From NCBI GenBank assembly GCA_964389755.1, contig CAYMEW010000007.1, positions 1 through 64,000 of the forward strand: DNA of 64,000 nucleotides, given 5' to 3'. The stretch comes from JBBSUQ01 sp964389755. GTDB lineage: Bacteria > Bacteroidota > Bacteroidia > Flavobacteriales_D > Crocinitomicaceae. The notes beneath the pieces were generated by a model that had not been told where the DNA came from, did no database searches, and was given only the letters and a program-made list of their open reading frames with translations. Positions 33,892 through 43,615 of this stretch are shown piece after piece (position 1 is the first letter of the stretch; every line of letters starts with the position of its first letter). Position numbers and translations under genes: made by a program.

Positions 33892-36807
33892 ATGACCGGA
33901 CGGACGTATATTTTAATTTTGATGCTTTTGGTTTTCTTCCGACTATTTTCGCAAGAGAAAAAAAGCAATCCGCCCATTCGTTTCAGCCCGGACTTTTTAC
34001 ATTTTTCCATTGAAAACGGTTTACCCAGTTCCGAAACCTATTTTGTTCACCAGGACCGGAAAGGCTACATCTGGATCTGTACCGATCGCGGTGTCGCGCG
34101 ATATGACGGCTTTAATTTCAGGTTCTTCACCACAGCCGACGGACTTGTAGACAACGTCGTATTCGAAATATACGAAGATCACAGGGGCCGGCTTTGGTTT
34201 TTGAGTATTCGCCGTGGTCTCTGTTATTTTGAAAACGGAAAAATTGTCCGGTATAAGTTCAACGATAAAATTCGGAAATTACTCGGAAATAACATGCCGA
34301 TCGATAAAGATCTGTATATCGACAGCCGGGATAATCTATACTACGGCCTCGTCAACTGGGGAAGTCTGAAAATAACGGCCGACGGAAAGATCAGTGAACG
34401 GGAACAACCGGTACAGTCTGTACGCATCGACTCCCTGGGCGGAATTCCCTTTCTGTCCATCAAACGCGATCATCATTCTCAGAACGGTCTCAAGGTCTAC
34501 ATAAACGGTCAATTCAAAAAAACGCTGACGAATGAATTTGCCAACCCGAATATCAGCAAAAATGAAAAAGGACCCCGCTATTTCCTGATCAGTAACCAGT
34601 TGCTCTCCCTGGAGGATGCTTCCCTTTTTAAAACGAAAAATATCCGAACGATCGCACTTTACGCCGAAGAAAACCTGCTATGGACCGGAAACTTGCGTGA
34701 TGGTGTAGTAATCTATGATCTTAACCAGAAAGACAAAGGCGGAAACCCGGATATCCGGATGAACTTCCTCAAAAACCGTTCGATTTCCCATATTATGAAG
34801 GACCGAGATGGCGGATACTGGTTCTCAAGCCTGGAGGATGGTGTATTCTATTGTCGTGACATCCATTTTCTCAATTCGGACAGCGAGCGCGGACTTTTGG
34901 AAGATAACGTCATTACACTTACGGACGTGCGTACAAATATTCTGCTCGGATACTTCGGTTCGAGCTGGGAAACCCTTTTTGCCCCGCGAATCCGGGAAAG
35001 TCACGGTTTTTCAAACCCGGCACGCTTCTACTATATGTCAGCCAGTGACCTGAGTGTTTTGTTAGTCACGAGGGATTCCATTTTCGGAACAAAAAAAACG
35101 TACGGAGATCTTCAGGTCCTGGAAGGTCCCGGGGCTAACCGGGCTTATTATAACAAAAAGCTGGACCGTTTAATTTTCGGTTCGAACTTCATCTATGAAA
35201 TTGCCAAAGGCCCCGGCGGAGTTTATGAAAATAAGAACCTGGCCTATGATCTGTTCAACGATTATGCGCGCGATCTCCTCATTGAGGCGTTGCTTCTGAA
35301 CGACCGGTCGGAAATTTACTTCGGGACCGTGAACGGTTTGTACCGTCTCGAGAACTCGAAAATCGTTAAAATGCAACGAAAAACCGGAAATCAACTCTTC
35401 GGTTTGCGCATCACCGACCTGCGATACAGCAGCCACTGGCACAACGTTGCCGGTACCCGTGGAAACGGACTTTTTTCCTGGGAAGGTGATCGCATTTTAC
35501 TCCACATAAATGCCCGTAACGGCCTGCTAAGCGATGACGTAAACAAACTTTACGTGGACGAACGGGATCGGCTTTGGGTCTGTACAAACCAGGGCATTAA
35601 CATCCTGGAGAAAATTAACAACAAACTGAAAATTCACCGCGTCACCGAAGAAAACGGGCTCATCTCAAATGAAGTGAATGATATTGTGGTACGTGGAAAC
35701 AGCATTTGGGCCGCCACCAAAAAAGGGATCAGCGCATTCAACTGGAACGATGTACTTCGTAAAAACAATCCCTCTATTTTCCTGTCGGAAGTAAGGCTGG
35801 ACGAACGCATCGTGCCCGGCGCCACCTCCTGTTCATTTGTCAGCGGACAGAATGTCCAGTTAACCCTTGGCAGCACCAATTTTTCGAAGATCGGGAATCA
35901 CCTCTTCCGCTTTCGATTATCGGGTTCGGACTGGCAACAAAGTGCTTCGAATACCATTACAATTAACCGGATATCGGCCGGGAATTACCGGTTAGAGGTT
36001 CAGGAAATGCAAACTGACGGCGGCTGGAGCAAATCGTGGTTCTTATACCGTTTCGAAGTACGTGATCCCTTTTACCTGCAGTGGTATTCATTGCTGATTT
36101 ACGGAATTCTGTTCCTGCTGCTCTTTTACCTTTTTTACCGCTACCGCGTCCGGCAACTTAATCAGCGTCATTTCCGGCAGAATCATTTGTTGCAACTCGA
36201 ACGGCGCGCACTACAGGCGCAAATGAATCCGCATTTCATCTTCAATTCGCTGAATTCCATCCAGAGTTTCCTCGTGTTCAATGAAACCGAAAAGGCGGAA
36301 AAGTACCTGCTGAAATTCTCACACCTCGTCAGGCGGATCCTCAATAATTCGGTCACCGAAGAAATTCCCATCCGCGATGAAATTCAAACTCTACGCGAAT
36401 ACCTCGACCTGGAGAAGATGCGTTTCCGACAGCGTTTCGACTATGAAATCCGGGAATTTTTACCGGAGAACGACCAGGATCGGCTTATTCCGGGCATGCT
36501 CATCCAGCCCTTTGTAGAGAACGCTGTCATTCATGGTTTCAAAGGTTTTGAGTCCGGTGGAAAGATCGTGCTATCGTTCCGTATGCTGAACGACGCCACC
36601 TTACTTTGTGAGATCAGTGATAACGGCGTGGGATTCGATCCGGATAATGTGCGCAAACCCGGGACGCATGTTTCGCACGGAATCCGCATTACCCGCGAAC
36701 GTTTGCGTACTTACAGCAGAGACGGAAAAACGTATTACGTAAAGTTCGAAGCGAAGCCCGGAGCAACGGGAACGCGGGTCGAGCTAACCCTGCCCGTCCA
36801 TGCGTGA
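33892..36807 (+). CDS. Sensor histidine kinase with periplasmic propeller (LytS type), copy 2
   Basis: This 971-aa tandem paralog has the same order: signal peptide, propeller repeats (GYIWICTDRGVARYDG), Y_Y_Y domain, membrane helix (about 730-750), HisKA_5 with His781 and HATPase (MLIQPFVENAVIHGFKGFESGGK). The C-terminal kinase halves of the two copies are nearly identical over long runs, while the propellers have diverged much more. The gap to copy 1 is 58 nt. The pattern suggests duplication, then divergence of the sensing part with a shared output. Confidence 0.9.
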   Translation: MTGRTYILILMLLVFFRLFSQEKKSNPPIRFSPDFLHFSIENGLPSSETYFVHQDRKGYIWICTDRGVARYDGFNFRFFTTADGLVDNVVFEIYEDHRGRLWFLSIRRGLCYFENGKIVRYKFNDKIRKLLGNNMPIDKDLYIDSRDNLYYGLVNWGSLKITADGKISEREQPVQSVRIDSLGGIPFLSIKRDHHSQNGLKVYINGQFKKTLTNEFANPNISKNEKGPRYFLISNQLLSLEDASLFKTKNIRTIALYAEENLLWTGNLRDGVVIYDLNQKDKGGNPDIRMNFLKNRSISHIMKDRDGGYWFSSLEDGVFYCRDIHFLNSDSERGLLEDNVITLTDVRTNILLGYFGSSWETLFAPRIRESHGFSNPARFYYMSASDLSVLLVTRDSIFGTKKTYGDLQVLEGPGANRAYYNKKLDRLIFGSNFIYEIAKGPGGVYENKNLAYDLFNDYARDLLIEALLLNDRSEIYFGTVNGLYRLENSKIVKMQRKTGNQLFGLRITDLRYSSHWHNVAGTRGNGLFSWEGDRILLHINARNGLLSDDVNKLYVDERDRLWVCTNQGINILEKINNKLKIHRVTEENGLISNEVNDIVVRGNSIWAATKKGISAFNWNDVLRKNNPSIFLSEVRLDERIVPGATSCSFVSGQNVQLTLGSTNFSKIGNHLFRFRLSGSDWQQSASNTITINRISAGNYRLEVQEMQTDGGWSKSWFLYRFEVRDPFYLQWYSLLIYGILFLLLFYLFYRYRVRQLNQRHFRQNHLLQLERRALQAQMNPHFIFNSLNSIQSFLVFNETEKAEKYLLKFSHLVRRILNNSVTEEIPIRDEIQTLREYLDLEKMRFRQRFDYEIREFLPENDQDRLIPGMLIQPFVENAVIHGFKGFESGGKIVLSFRMLNDATLLCEISDNGVGFDPDNVRKPGTHVSHGIRITRERLRTYSRDGKTYYVKFEAKPGATGTRVELTLPVHA

Positions 36808-36825
36808 CCGGACCCTCTAAATGAT

Positions 36826-36852
36826 AAAAGCCGGCATAAATACCGGCTAGAA
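36826..36852. terminator. Hairpin after second sensor kinase
   Basis: AGCCGG/CCGGCT arms around an 8-nt loop lie 20 nt after the stop codon. The T-run is weak on the plus strand and better on the minus strand, so termination efficiency is uncertain. Confidence 0.45.
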
Positions 36853-37190
36853 TCTGTTAAACATCGATGGTTGGTCTTAATGTTGTGTTTCAATGAACAG
36901 TACAAATATCCGTCATTCAGGCATTCGCTTCCTGTATATTTCACGAAGTGCAGTTTTGAGTTTATAATCTGTCAAAATTTGTTAATGAAGCTTATCGAAA
37001 TGTAACGTTCAAAAAAAACACACATTATACCAATAAAACAACCACACGAAGCGTTATAGATTTATCAGCCCGAAGACTAAAAACCACGTATGAAATGTCA
37101 ATTTGAATTTATAAAGTGTCAATTTTACCATATTAGCGGTAAGGAACAGGAAAGTTTTTCTATTTTTGTTTTACCCGAAAACCCTGCTGC
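36853..37190. other. Regulatory intergenic region before LytTR gene
   Basis: This AT-rich gap has no gene. It contains two direct 9-bp repeats TGTCAATTT at 37096-37104 and 37117-37125 (centre distance 21 bp) and a -7 element TATTTTTG at 37161-37168. LytTR domains bind 9-bp direct repeats with a 12-13 bp spacer, which this arrangement fits, so autoregulation is possible. Confidence 0.5.
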
Positions 37191-37925
37191 ATGTGTAAAA
37201 TTGCTGTAATCGACGACGAGCTGGATGCACGACGCATCCTCAGCCGTTACCTTGAAAAATACGTTCCCGAAGCCGAAATGATCGGTGAAGCGAACGGAGT
37301 TTCAGATGCTTATGATTTGATCCTTCATAAGGAACCGGATATTATCCTGCTGGATATTCACATGGATGACGGCAATGGTTTCGAACTACTTGAAAAACTC
37401 GGGGACAATTGTCCGAAGGTTATTTTTACAACCGCTTTCGATGAATATGCACTGCAGGCGTTCCGCGTCCAGGCGGTCGATTACCTGCTAAAGCCGATCG
37501 ATCCCGAAAAATTACAGGAAGCGATCCGGCGCGTAAACCTTTCAAAGGAGCAAAACGCAAATACGGAACTCTACCGGAAGATCTTCAATTCGGATCGCAT
37601 GGCCATTCCCACCTTAACGGGAAACCAATTCCTGCGACTGAACGAGATCGTTTACGTGGAAGCACAGGGCGCTTATTGTGAAATAAACCTTTCGAACGGC
37701 AAGAAACTGCTGATCTCCAAAAACCTGAAATTCTTTAAGGAAAAGTTACGCAGCAAACCCGAATTTCTAAAACCGCACAAATCGTATATGGTCAATATCC
37801 AGTACGTCGAAGCGCTTCAGAAAGACGACGGCTGGTGCCTGAAACTGGTCAACGGTAAACTGATTCCCGTAGCACGCGGAAAGCGCACTGAGATCGCAGA
37901 ATTCATGGAAAATTACTTTCTCTGA
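37191..37925 (+). CDS. LytTR-family response regulator
   Basis: This 244-aa protein has an N-terminal receiver domain with acidic residues Asp8/Asp9 and phospho-acceptor Asp55 in IILLDIHMDDG, Thr in IFTTAF and Lys in LLKPID. The C-terminal LytTR DNA-binding domain (about 140-244) contains EIVYVEAQGAYCEI and FLKPHKSYMVNIQYVEAL. It is the likely output partner of the two LytS-type kinases just upstream. Two direct repeats before its promoter could be its own binding site. Confidence 0.93.
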   Translation: MCKIAVIDDELDARRILSRYLEKYVPEAEMIGEANGVSDAYDLILHKEPDIILLDIHMDDGNGFELLEKLGDNCPKVIFTTAFDEYALQAFRVQAVDYLLKPIDPEKLQEAIRRVNLSKEQNANTELYRKIFNSDRMAIPTLTGNQFLRLNEIVYVEAQGAYCEINLSNGKKLLISKNLKFFKEKLRSKPEFLKPHKSYMVNIQYVEALQKDDGWCLKLVNGKLIPVARGKRTEIAEFMENYFL

Positions 37926-39113
37926 TCAGTCGTTTTTAACGACCTGCGGATTGGCAAAGGTCTCAACATCACTGCCGGTAATGGTCTGTCCGCAGAGAAT
38001 CACCAGTCGCTCGATGATATTCCGTAGTTCCCGGATATTCCCGGACCAATTGATCTTCTGAAGTGCCTGCATGGCGTCAGGAGCAAGTTTTTTGCGTGCA
38101 ATTCCGTGTTCCGAGCAGATCATCCCCATAAAATGTTCGGCAAGCAGCGGAATGTCGTCTCTTCGATCGTTGAGTGCCGGCACATGAATCAGGATCACTG
38201 CCAGTCGGTGATAGAGATCTTCGCGGAAGTTTCCGTTTTCGATCTCTTTACGCAGGTCTTTATTGGTCGCAGCAACGACGCGCGCATCCACTTTGATGTC
38301 TTTTTCACCTCCCACTCGCTGGATCACGTTTTCCTGGAGCGCACGCAGGACTTTTGCCTGGGCACTCGCCGACATATCGCCGATCTCATCCAGGAAAAGC
38401 GTACCGCCGGAAGCCAGCTCGAACTTTCCTTTCTTTTGTTTAACCGCCGAGGTAAACGCTCCTTTTTCGTGACCGAACAGTTCGCTTTCAATCAGTTCGG
38501 AAGGAATAGCAGCACAGTTCACCTCGATAAAGGGATTAGATTTCCGGGTCGAATTATCATGCAGTGAACGCGCCACCAGTTCTTTCCCCGTTCCGTTCTC
38601 ACCCGTGATCAGTACCCGTGCATCCGAAGGAGCTACTTTTTCAATCATCGCTTTGATCTGGTTGATCTGATCCGTTTCGCCGATGATGGAACTTCCCTTG
38701 AATTTACGCACGGTGGTTTTCAATGTTTTCGTCTCTTCGACCAGCGAACTTTTTTCTTTTGCATTGCGCACGGTCACCAAAATGCGGTTGAGGTCCAGGG
38801 GTTTTTCGATGAAATCGAAGGCTCCTTTTTTAATGGCCTGCACAGCGGTTTCTACATTTCCATGACCTGAGATCATAATGACCGGGGTTTCGATATTTTG
38901 TTTCAGAATAGCCTCCAGCACTTCCATCCCGTCCATTTGCGGCATTTTAATGTCACAAAAGATCACTTCGAACGTTTCGGCAACGGCCTTTTCAAAGCCT
39001 TCTTTTCCGTGTTCGGCTTCTTCCACTTCAAAGCCTTCAAATTCGAGTATTTCTTTCAGTGCACGCCGAATGGCACGTTCATCATCAATGATCAGAATTT
39101 TTCCCATGTCCAA
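37926..39113 (-). CDS. NtrC-like sigma-54 response regulator lacking a Fis domain
   Basis: This 395-aa protein has a receiver domain with Asp54 in VIFCDIKMPQMDG. The AAA+ domain follows: Walker A GENGTGKE, the sigma-54 contact loop GAFTSA, Walker B GGTLFLDEIGDMS and the sensor region WSGNIRELRNIIERLVIL. Only about 20 residues follow this, ending ANPQVVKND, so the usual C-terminal Fis-type helix-turn-helix is absent. A few regulators of this class (for example FlgR) act without DNA binding. It converges with the LytTR gene, with no spacer. The cognate kinase is not in this window. Confidence 0.9.
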   Translation of the reverse strand: MDMGKILIIDDERAIRRALKEILEFEGFEVEEAEHGKEGFEKAVAETFEVIFCDIKMPQMDGMEVLEAILKQNIETPVIMISGHGNVETAVQAIKKGAFDFIEKPLDLNRILVTVRNAKEKSSLVEETKTLKTTVRKFKGSSIIGETDQINQIKAMIEKVAPSDARVLITGENGTGKELVARSLHDNSTRKSNPFIEVNCAAIPSELIESELFGHEKGAFTSAVKQKKGKFELASGGTLFLDEIGDMSASAQAKVLRALQENVIQRVGGEKDIKVDARVVAATNKDLRKEIENGNFREDLYHRLAVILIHVPALNDRRDDIPLLAEHFMGMICSEHGIARKKLAPDAMQALQKINWSGNIRELRNIIERLVILCGQTITGSDVETFANPQVVKND

Positions 39114-39171
39114 GAAATTTGTCGTAAAGATAACATTAACTCATCATTCCTGCGAAGCAAAAAAGATCAAT

Positions 39172-40062
39172 TCAGGCAGTGATCAATGCTCCTTCCTTCA
39201 GTGAAGCCGGTGAAATGTACACCTGCTTTATCCCGGTCTTCCGGATGAACCAACGGATCTTCACCGCTGCAATAGGTCCCATCTTTTTCCGGATGGGGAT
39301 GATCAACGGGTTGCGCTTCCTTTCTTCCGCCGTGGAAGCGATCATAGCGTCAAGCGTTTGCATGAATGCCTCAAAATCGACCTGTATGGCATGTAACTTA
39401 TCGGGAAAATTCTTCCGTACCGTAAGTTCGTAAAAAGTCTCGAAACTTCCCGAAGCCCCGATCAGCGTTTCTTCGTTGATATTATCAAACACCCCGTTGG
39501 CACCCGCTTCCAGGTACGTTTCCAGTTTACGAATATCTTCCTCCGAATAAGGATCGCTGAATTCGAAAGCCTGGAACATGCGCGAAACTCCGATCTCCAG
39601 GCTGTGCATTTTCCGGATCCGGTCTCCATCGGTAAAAATAAATTCCGTACTTCCCCCGCCGATATCCATGATCACCGCTTTTCCCTTAAAATGGCAGCCC
39701 GCCTGAACGCCTGCATGAATGAGCGTTGCTTCCTGCATCCCCGATATGACTTTCACGCGAATGCCGGTTTTCTGACGAACACGTTCAAGAAACGCATTGG
39801 TATTGGACGCATTTCGAAGCGCACTCGTACCGAATGCCATTATACGTTCCACTTTCAGCGCAAAACACACTTTGTGAAAGTATTCCATCGCGTGAACTCC
39901 TCTTTCGAAGGCATCGGCAGAGATCGTATTTTCGTTGATCCCACCCAGTCCGAGGGCCACGCCTTCTTTTTCGGTGTGAAGCACACGGAAATCGCTTTCC
40001 GAAACGTCGGCAATGAGCAAATTAAAGGTATTCGTCCCCAGGTCTATGACAGCTTTCCGCAT
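39172..40062 (-). CDS. Ppx/GppA phosphatase family protein
   Basis: This 296-aa protein has the ASKHA-fold motifs AVIDLGTNTFNLLIADV at the N-terminus, GTSALRNASN, and GKAVIMDIGGGSTEFIF. Homologs hydrolyse polyphosphate or pppGpp. The length matches the short single-module form common in Bacteroidota, which lacks the C-terminal HD-like domain. It follows the ABC permease gene by 1 nt on the same strand, so it is probably in one operon with it. Confidence 0.9.
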   Translation of the reverse strand: MRKAVIDLGTNTFNLLIADVSESDFRVLHTEKEGVALGLGGINENTISADAFERGVHAMEYFHKVCFALKVERIMAFGTSALRNASNTNAFLERVRQKTGIRVKVISGMQEATLIHAGVQAGCHFKGKAVIMDIGGGSTEFIFTDGDRIRKMHSLEIGVSRMFQAFEFSDPYSEEDIRKLETYLEAGANGVFDNINEETLIGASGSFETFYELTVRKNFPDKLHAIQVDFEAFMQTLDAMIASTAEERKRNPLIIPIRKKMGPIAAVKIRWFIRKTGIKQVYISPASLKEGALITA

Positions 40063-40063
40063 C

Positions 40064-41398
40064 TCAGTTCTTTTTCATCCAGCGTACAATATGCCTGACG
40101 CGTAGCCGGTGCCCGAATTGCAGTACGCCGTTCGTAAACACACGGTTAGACAGTGCCAGCATTCCTAAAGCGCTCACCAGTAGTATGAACAGACTCAGGT
40201 ACAATTCATATTCGGTACCGACACGATAGCCCATAGAAAGACGCACCATGCTGACCATCGGGGCCGTAAATGGAAGGTATTGCATCCAGGTAGTGAGTTC
40301 ATCCGTGGGATAATAAACGGTATGGTAGCCTGCGTAAAGTCCCAGCAGGAACAATAAAATTAACGGGAAAACGAATTGCTGTCCGTCACTCTCCGAGCCC
40401 ATGGATGCACCGATCGATACGAAGAACGCCCCATAGAAAAGGTAAGCGACAACAAAGAAGAGAACGAAATAAAATAGCATAATTCCGAAGCGGATCCGGT
40501 TATAGATCAGTTCCACGAACTCATTGTATTCGACGGCACTGAAATAACGTTCGGCATAGGAATCCCCACGAGCAGTAGCCGCCTGCATCAGGTCCATGTT
40601 TGCGGCATCTCCGAAATCGGGAAAAAGCGTTTCGCGCATCAGGTAAAGGCCGGAACCGATCACAAGTATCCAAACAAGCATTTGCAGGAGCGCACTGATC
40701 CCGATCCCGGTGATCTTACCGAGCATGAGTTGGTTCGGACGAATACTGGCGAGCAGCACTTCAATAACCCGGTTTGCTTTTTCGCGCGTCACCGAGCGCA
40801 GGATCGTCATCCCGAAAAGAAAAATAAACAGGAAGATGAGTGCTCCGAATACAAAACCGACCCAGCCCTGCACCACCGGCGACTCGCCTTTCGGGTCATA
40901 CGCATTCCTGAATGCGAAGGTAACGGGTTGTTTGATCTGGCGGAACTTGTTAATGTCGAGGTTGGTAAACTGCCCCACCATCACCTCCTCCAGCCGACGT
41001 TCCATCTGGTAGCGGATCAGTATCCTGATTCGTTCGGAGGGTTCTTCCCGGTAGAAAACAAAGCCGCTCTTGTTGCCGAGGATCTTTTCATTGATCTCAA
41101 CCATGGCATCGTATTGCCGGTATTTTTTAGCGTTTGCAAACTCCTCGACTTCGATGTAATTGTCGGCAAACGAATAAGTCATAGCTTTATTCTCGGAAGC
41201 CATTACCTTGTGATCCATGATATTGGCCGGATCTGTAATGAGCACGTTCCAGTGGGTTTTGGTTTTGCCTCCAATGGCGAAAAGGCTGTAAATGATACCC
41301 AAAACAAGCAGCGGCCCGATGAAGGTCACCAGTAAGAATGAGCGCGAGGCCGTCCGTTCGCGCAGTTCGCGCCAGGCAACTATTCCCGATTTATTCAT
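40064..41398 (-). CDS. ABC transporter permease, NatB type
   Basis: This 444-aa inner-membrane protein has one N-terminal helix (LLVTFIGPLLVLGIIYSLFAI, about 22-42). A large external domain (about 45-170) and five to six further helices in the C-terminal half follow. This matches the NatB/ABC-2 permease layout. Its start overlaps the ATPase gene by 8 nt. Such pairs export sodium or small molecules; the substrate here is unproven. Confidence 0.85.
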   Translation of the reverse strand: MNKSGIVAWRELRERTASRSFLLVTFIGPLLVLGIIYSLFAIGGKTKTHWNVLITDPANIMDHKVMASENKAMTYSFADNYIEVEEFANAKKYRQYDAMVEINEKILGNKSGFVFYREEPSERIRILIRYQMERRLEEVMVGQFTNLDINKFRQIKQPVTFAFRNAYDPKGESPVVQGWVGFVFGALIFLFIFLFGMTILRSVTREKANRVIEVLLASIRPNQLMLGKITGIGISALLQMLVWILVIGSGLYLMRETLFPDFGDAANMDLMQAATARGDSYAERYFSAVEYNEFVELIYNRIRFGIMLFYFVLFFVVAYLFYGAFFVSIGASMGSESDGQQFVFPLILLFLLGLYAGYHTVYYPTDELTTWMQYLPFTAPMVSMVRLSMGYRVGTEYELYLSLFILLVSALGMLALSNRVFTNGVLQFGHRLRVRHIVRWMKKN

Positions 41399-42320
41399 GT
41401 TCGCTTTCCTTTCCCTCGTTAATTTTCCGAATAAATAATTGTTCCATGGACGGCAGTTCTTCCCAGGCAGCTTCGATCCGTACCTGTCCGATGAGTGTTT
41501 TCAGCAGGTCATCGAAAGAACTTTCACCGCGCACGGCCACCGTCGCAATAAAGCGATCGTCGGCAAGTATTTCTTTATCGACCAGTTCAAAACCGATCCA
41601 AAGTGCGTTGACAAAAGCGATCATATTTCCGCGGAACTGTACTTTGAAATGTCCGGTTCTTCCCGCTTCCCGCAATTCAGACACGCGGCCTTCCATCACT
41701 TTTCGCGCACGATCGATCAGCACGACGCGGTCGCAAATCTCTTCCACGCTACGCATGTTATGGCTTGACAGAATTATTGTTTTTCCATCATTTCGCATAC
41801 GGATCAGCTCTTTCCGGATCAGTTCGGTGTTGATGGGGTCAAAGCCGCTGAAAGGTTCATCCAGTATGAGGAGTTCGGGCTGATGCAGGACGGTACAGAT
41901 AAACTGAACTTTTTGCGCCATTCCCTTGGAAAGTTCTTCGATGCGCTTTTTACGCCAGTCTTCAATACTGAAATGTTCGAGCCAATAATTGAGATTTTTG
42001 CGAATATCACGGGCAGACATTCCACGGAGTTTCCCCAGAAATTCTGCGTGTCCCTGCACGGTCATTGTCTTGTAAAGCCCGCGTTCTTCAGGCAGGTAGC
42101 CGATCTGCGAAAGGTGCCTGCGGTTCATCAGATCCTTCCGGAAACGTACGACTCCGGTGTCCGGTTCGATGATCTGATTAATGATGCGAATAAGCGTCGT
42201 TTTACCCGCACCGTTCGGGCCGAGCAGACCAAAGATCTCTCCTTCACGTACGGAAAAGGAAACATCCTCGAGTGCACGGTTGCGGTAAAATGACCTGGAA
42301 ATGTTTTGTATTTCGAGCAT
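41391..42320 (-). CDS. ABC transporter ATP-binding protein, NatA type
   Basis: This 309-aa ATPase has Walker A LLGPNGAGKTTLIRI, signature LSKGMAQKVQFICTVL (a degenerate form of LSGGQ) and Walker B LLILDEPFSGFDPIN. A C-terminal accessory domain of about 90 residues follows, as in NatA/DrrA-type exporters. It is the first gene of the operon ATPase, permease, Ppx/GppA and is divergent from the NTF2-like gene. Confidence 0.9.
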   Translation of the reverse strand: MLEIQNISRSFYRNRALEDVSFSVREGEIFGLLGPNGAGKTTLIRIINQIIEPDTGVVRFRKDLMNRRHLSQIGYLPEERGLYKTMTVQGHAEFLGKLRGMSARDIRKNLNYWLEHFSIEDWRKKRIEELSKGMAQKVQFICTVLHQPELLILDEPFSGFDPINTELIRKELIRMRNDGKTIILSSHNMRSVEEICDRVVLIDRARKVMEGRVSELREAGRTGHFKVQFRGNMIAFVNALWIGFELVDKEILADDRFIATVAVRGESSFDDLLKTLIGQVRIEAAWEELPSMEQLFIRKINEGKESEHE

Positions 42321-42430
42321 GCCTGTTAACTGGAGTGAAAGATAAAAAAAGATCGTGTAAGCACACTTTTTTATGCTTAAAAATTGTCCGGTAGCCCGCG
42401 AAAAGCTATTTTTAAAGAAAAAACAGACCT

Positions 42431-42811
42431 ATGTCCACAACAGCCAACAAACGCAACGCCATTGCTTTCTACGAACTGATGTTCAACGAGAACCAGCCGG
42501 AAAAGGCCATCGAACAATATACAGGCGACCATTATAAGCAGCATAATCCGCACGTGGAAGACGGTAAAGAAGGATTTATCCGTTATTTCCGGCGTATGCA
42601 GGAGTCGTGGCCGGGAAAATATGTGAAAGTGCACAGAGCCGTGGCGGAGGACGACCTTGTCGTATTACACTGTTTCCAGCACTGGCCCGGGGATAAAGAC
42701 TATGCCGGAATCGATATTTTCCGCTTCGATTCGGCGGGAAAGATCGTGGAACACTGGGACGTCCTTCAGGAAATTCCGACAGTCAGCAAAAATGATAATA
42801 CGATGTTCTGA
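42431..42811 (+). CDS. NTF2-like (SnoaL-type) protein
   Basis: This 126-aa protein belongs to the SnoaL/NTF2 fold: KRNAIAFYELMFNENQPEKAIEQY, then YKQHNPHVEDGKEGFIRYF and a final strand FDSAGKIVEHWDVLQEIP. The H-x-P and EHWD motifs are typical of the DUF4440/SnoaL-like cytoplasmic enzymes of unknown substrate. Its stop abuts that of the convergent SIMPL gene. Confidence 0.85.
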   Translation: MSTTANKRNAIAFYELMFNENQPEKAIEQYTGDHYKQHNPHVEDGKEGFIRYFRRMQESWPGKYVKVHRAVAEDDLVVLHCFQHWPGDKDYAGIDIFRFDSAGKIVEHWDVLQEIPTVSKNDNTMF

Positions 42812-43543
42812 TCAGTCGATCGCGTAGCGCAGGTGAACAGTGATACTCGCCGTCTTTTTCTTGCTGCTGGTATTAAAGCTTCCACCCCAGGAATATTCCT
42901 CCGATGAGTTCTGCCCGGTAATCTGGAAAACGCCCATATCTGCATAAGTCAGTTCGCCGAGCTGTCCGCCGGCATTCTCTGCGATCCGCTGTCCGCGTTC
43001 TTTGGCATCTTTCGTGGCAGCTTCGATCATTTTCAGTTTCAGCGCGGCAAGACCGGTATAGTAATATTCCGGAGCCATGGAAGTCAGTTCGACGCCCGAG
43101 TTAATTAATTCCGTTACCTCGCGGGAGATCTGCTCTACTTTATCGACTTCGGGCGATTCCACCTTGAGCTGCTGGCTGAGTACATAGCCATTGAATACAG
43201 TATTCGAACGCCGGTTATCCTCATCGTATTCATAGGTGTAATCCTTTTGAATGTCAACCGCCAGAAATACGATATCTTTTTCGGACACGCCTTTTGACAT
43301 GAGGTATTTGCGAATTTTCTCGCGGTCAGCGTCGAGGCCGTGGTAAGATTCCTGCAGGTCGAAACTGCGTTTTGAAAAACTGGCGCGCCAGACGATCAGG
43401 TCACTGACAAAGTTCTCTTCTCCAAGTCCAACCACACTCACCGATTCATTCGAATGACCGCGCGACTGGTAGGCATTTCCGAGTATAAGTGCAGTAATGA
43501 CGACTGCTATGGCAATTAAGAGCGAACTCCAAAGTGTTTTCAT
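42812..43543 (-). CDS. SIMPL domain-containing protein
   Basis: This 243-aa protein has an N-terminal membrane anchor or signal (about 5-25, LLIAIAVVITALILG) and a SIMPL (DUF541/Oxidative-stress BP26-like) domain. Marks are SVVGLGEENFVSDLIVWRAS and a long region with VDKVEQISREVTELINSGVEL. It lies outside the cytoplasmic membrane, probably periplasmic. Function of the family is poorly known. Confidence 0.8.
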   Translation of the reverse strand: MKTLWSSLLIAIAVVITALILGNAYQSRGHSNESVSVVGLGEENFVSDLIVWRASFSKRSFDLQESYHGLDADREKIRKYLMSKGVSEKDIVFLAVDIQKDYTYEYDEDNRRSNTVFNGYVLSQQLKVESPEVDKVEQISREVTELINSGVELTSMAPEYYYTGLAALKLKMIEAATKDAKERGQRIAENAGGQLGELTYADMGVFQITGQNSSEEYSWGGSFNTSSKKKTASITVHLRYAID

Positions 43544-43615
43544 GCAAAATGTTTTACCGCAAGTTAGTTATTTACGAACTACGATATCCGTATTTTGAAT
43601 TTTTTAATGAATCGC

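Noticed and set aside
36853..37190. tRNA or riboswitch in the gap before the LytTR gene
   Set aside because: No cloverleaf and no conserved RNA motif could be found by eye.
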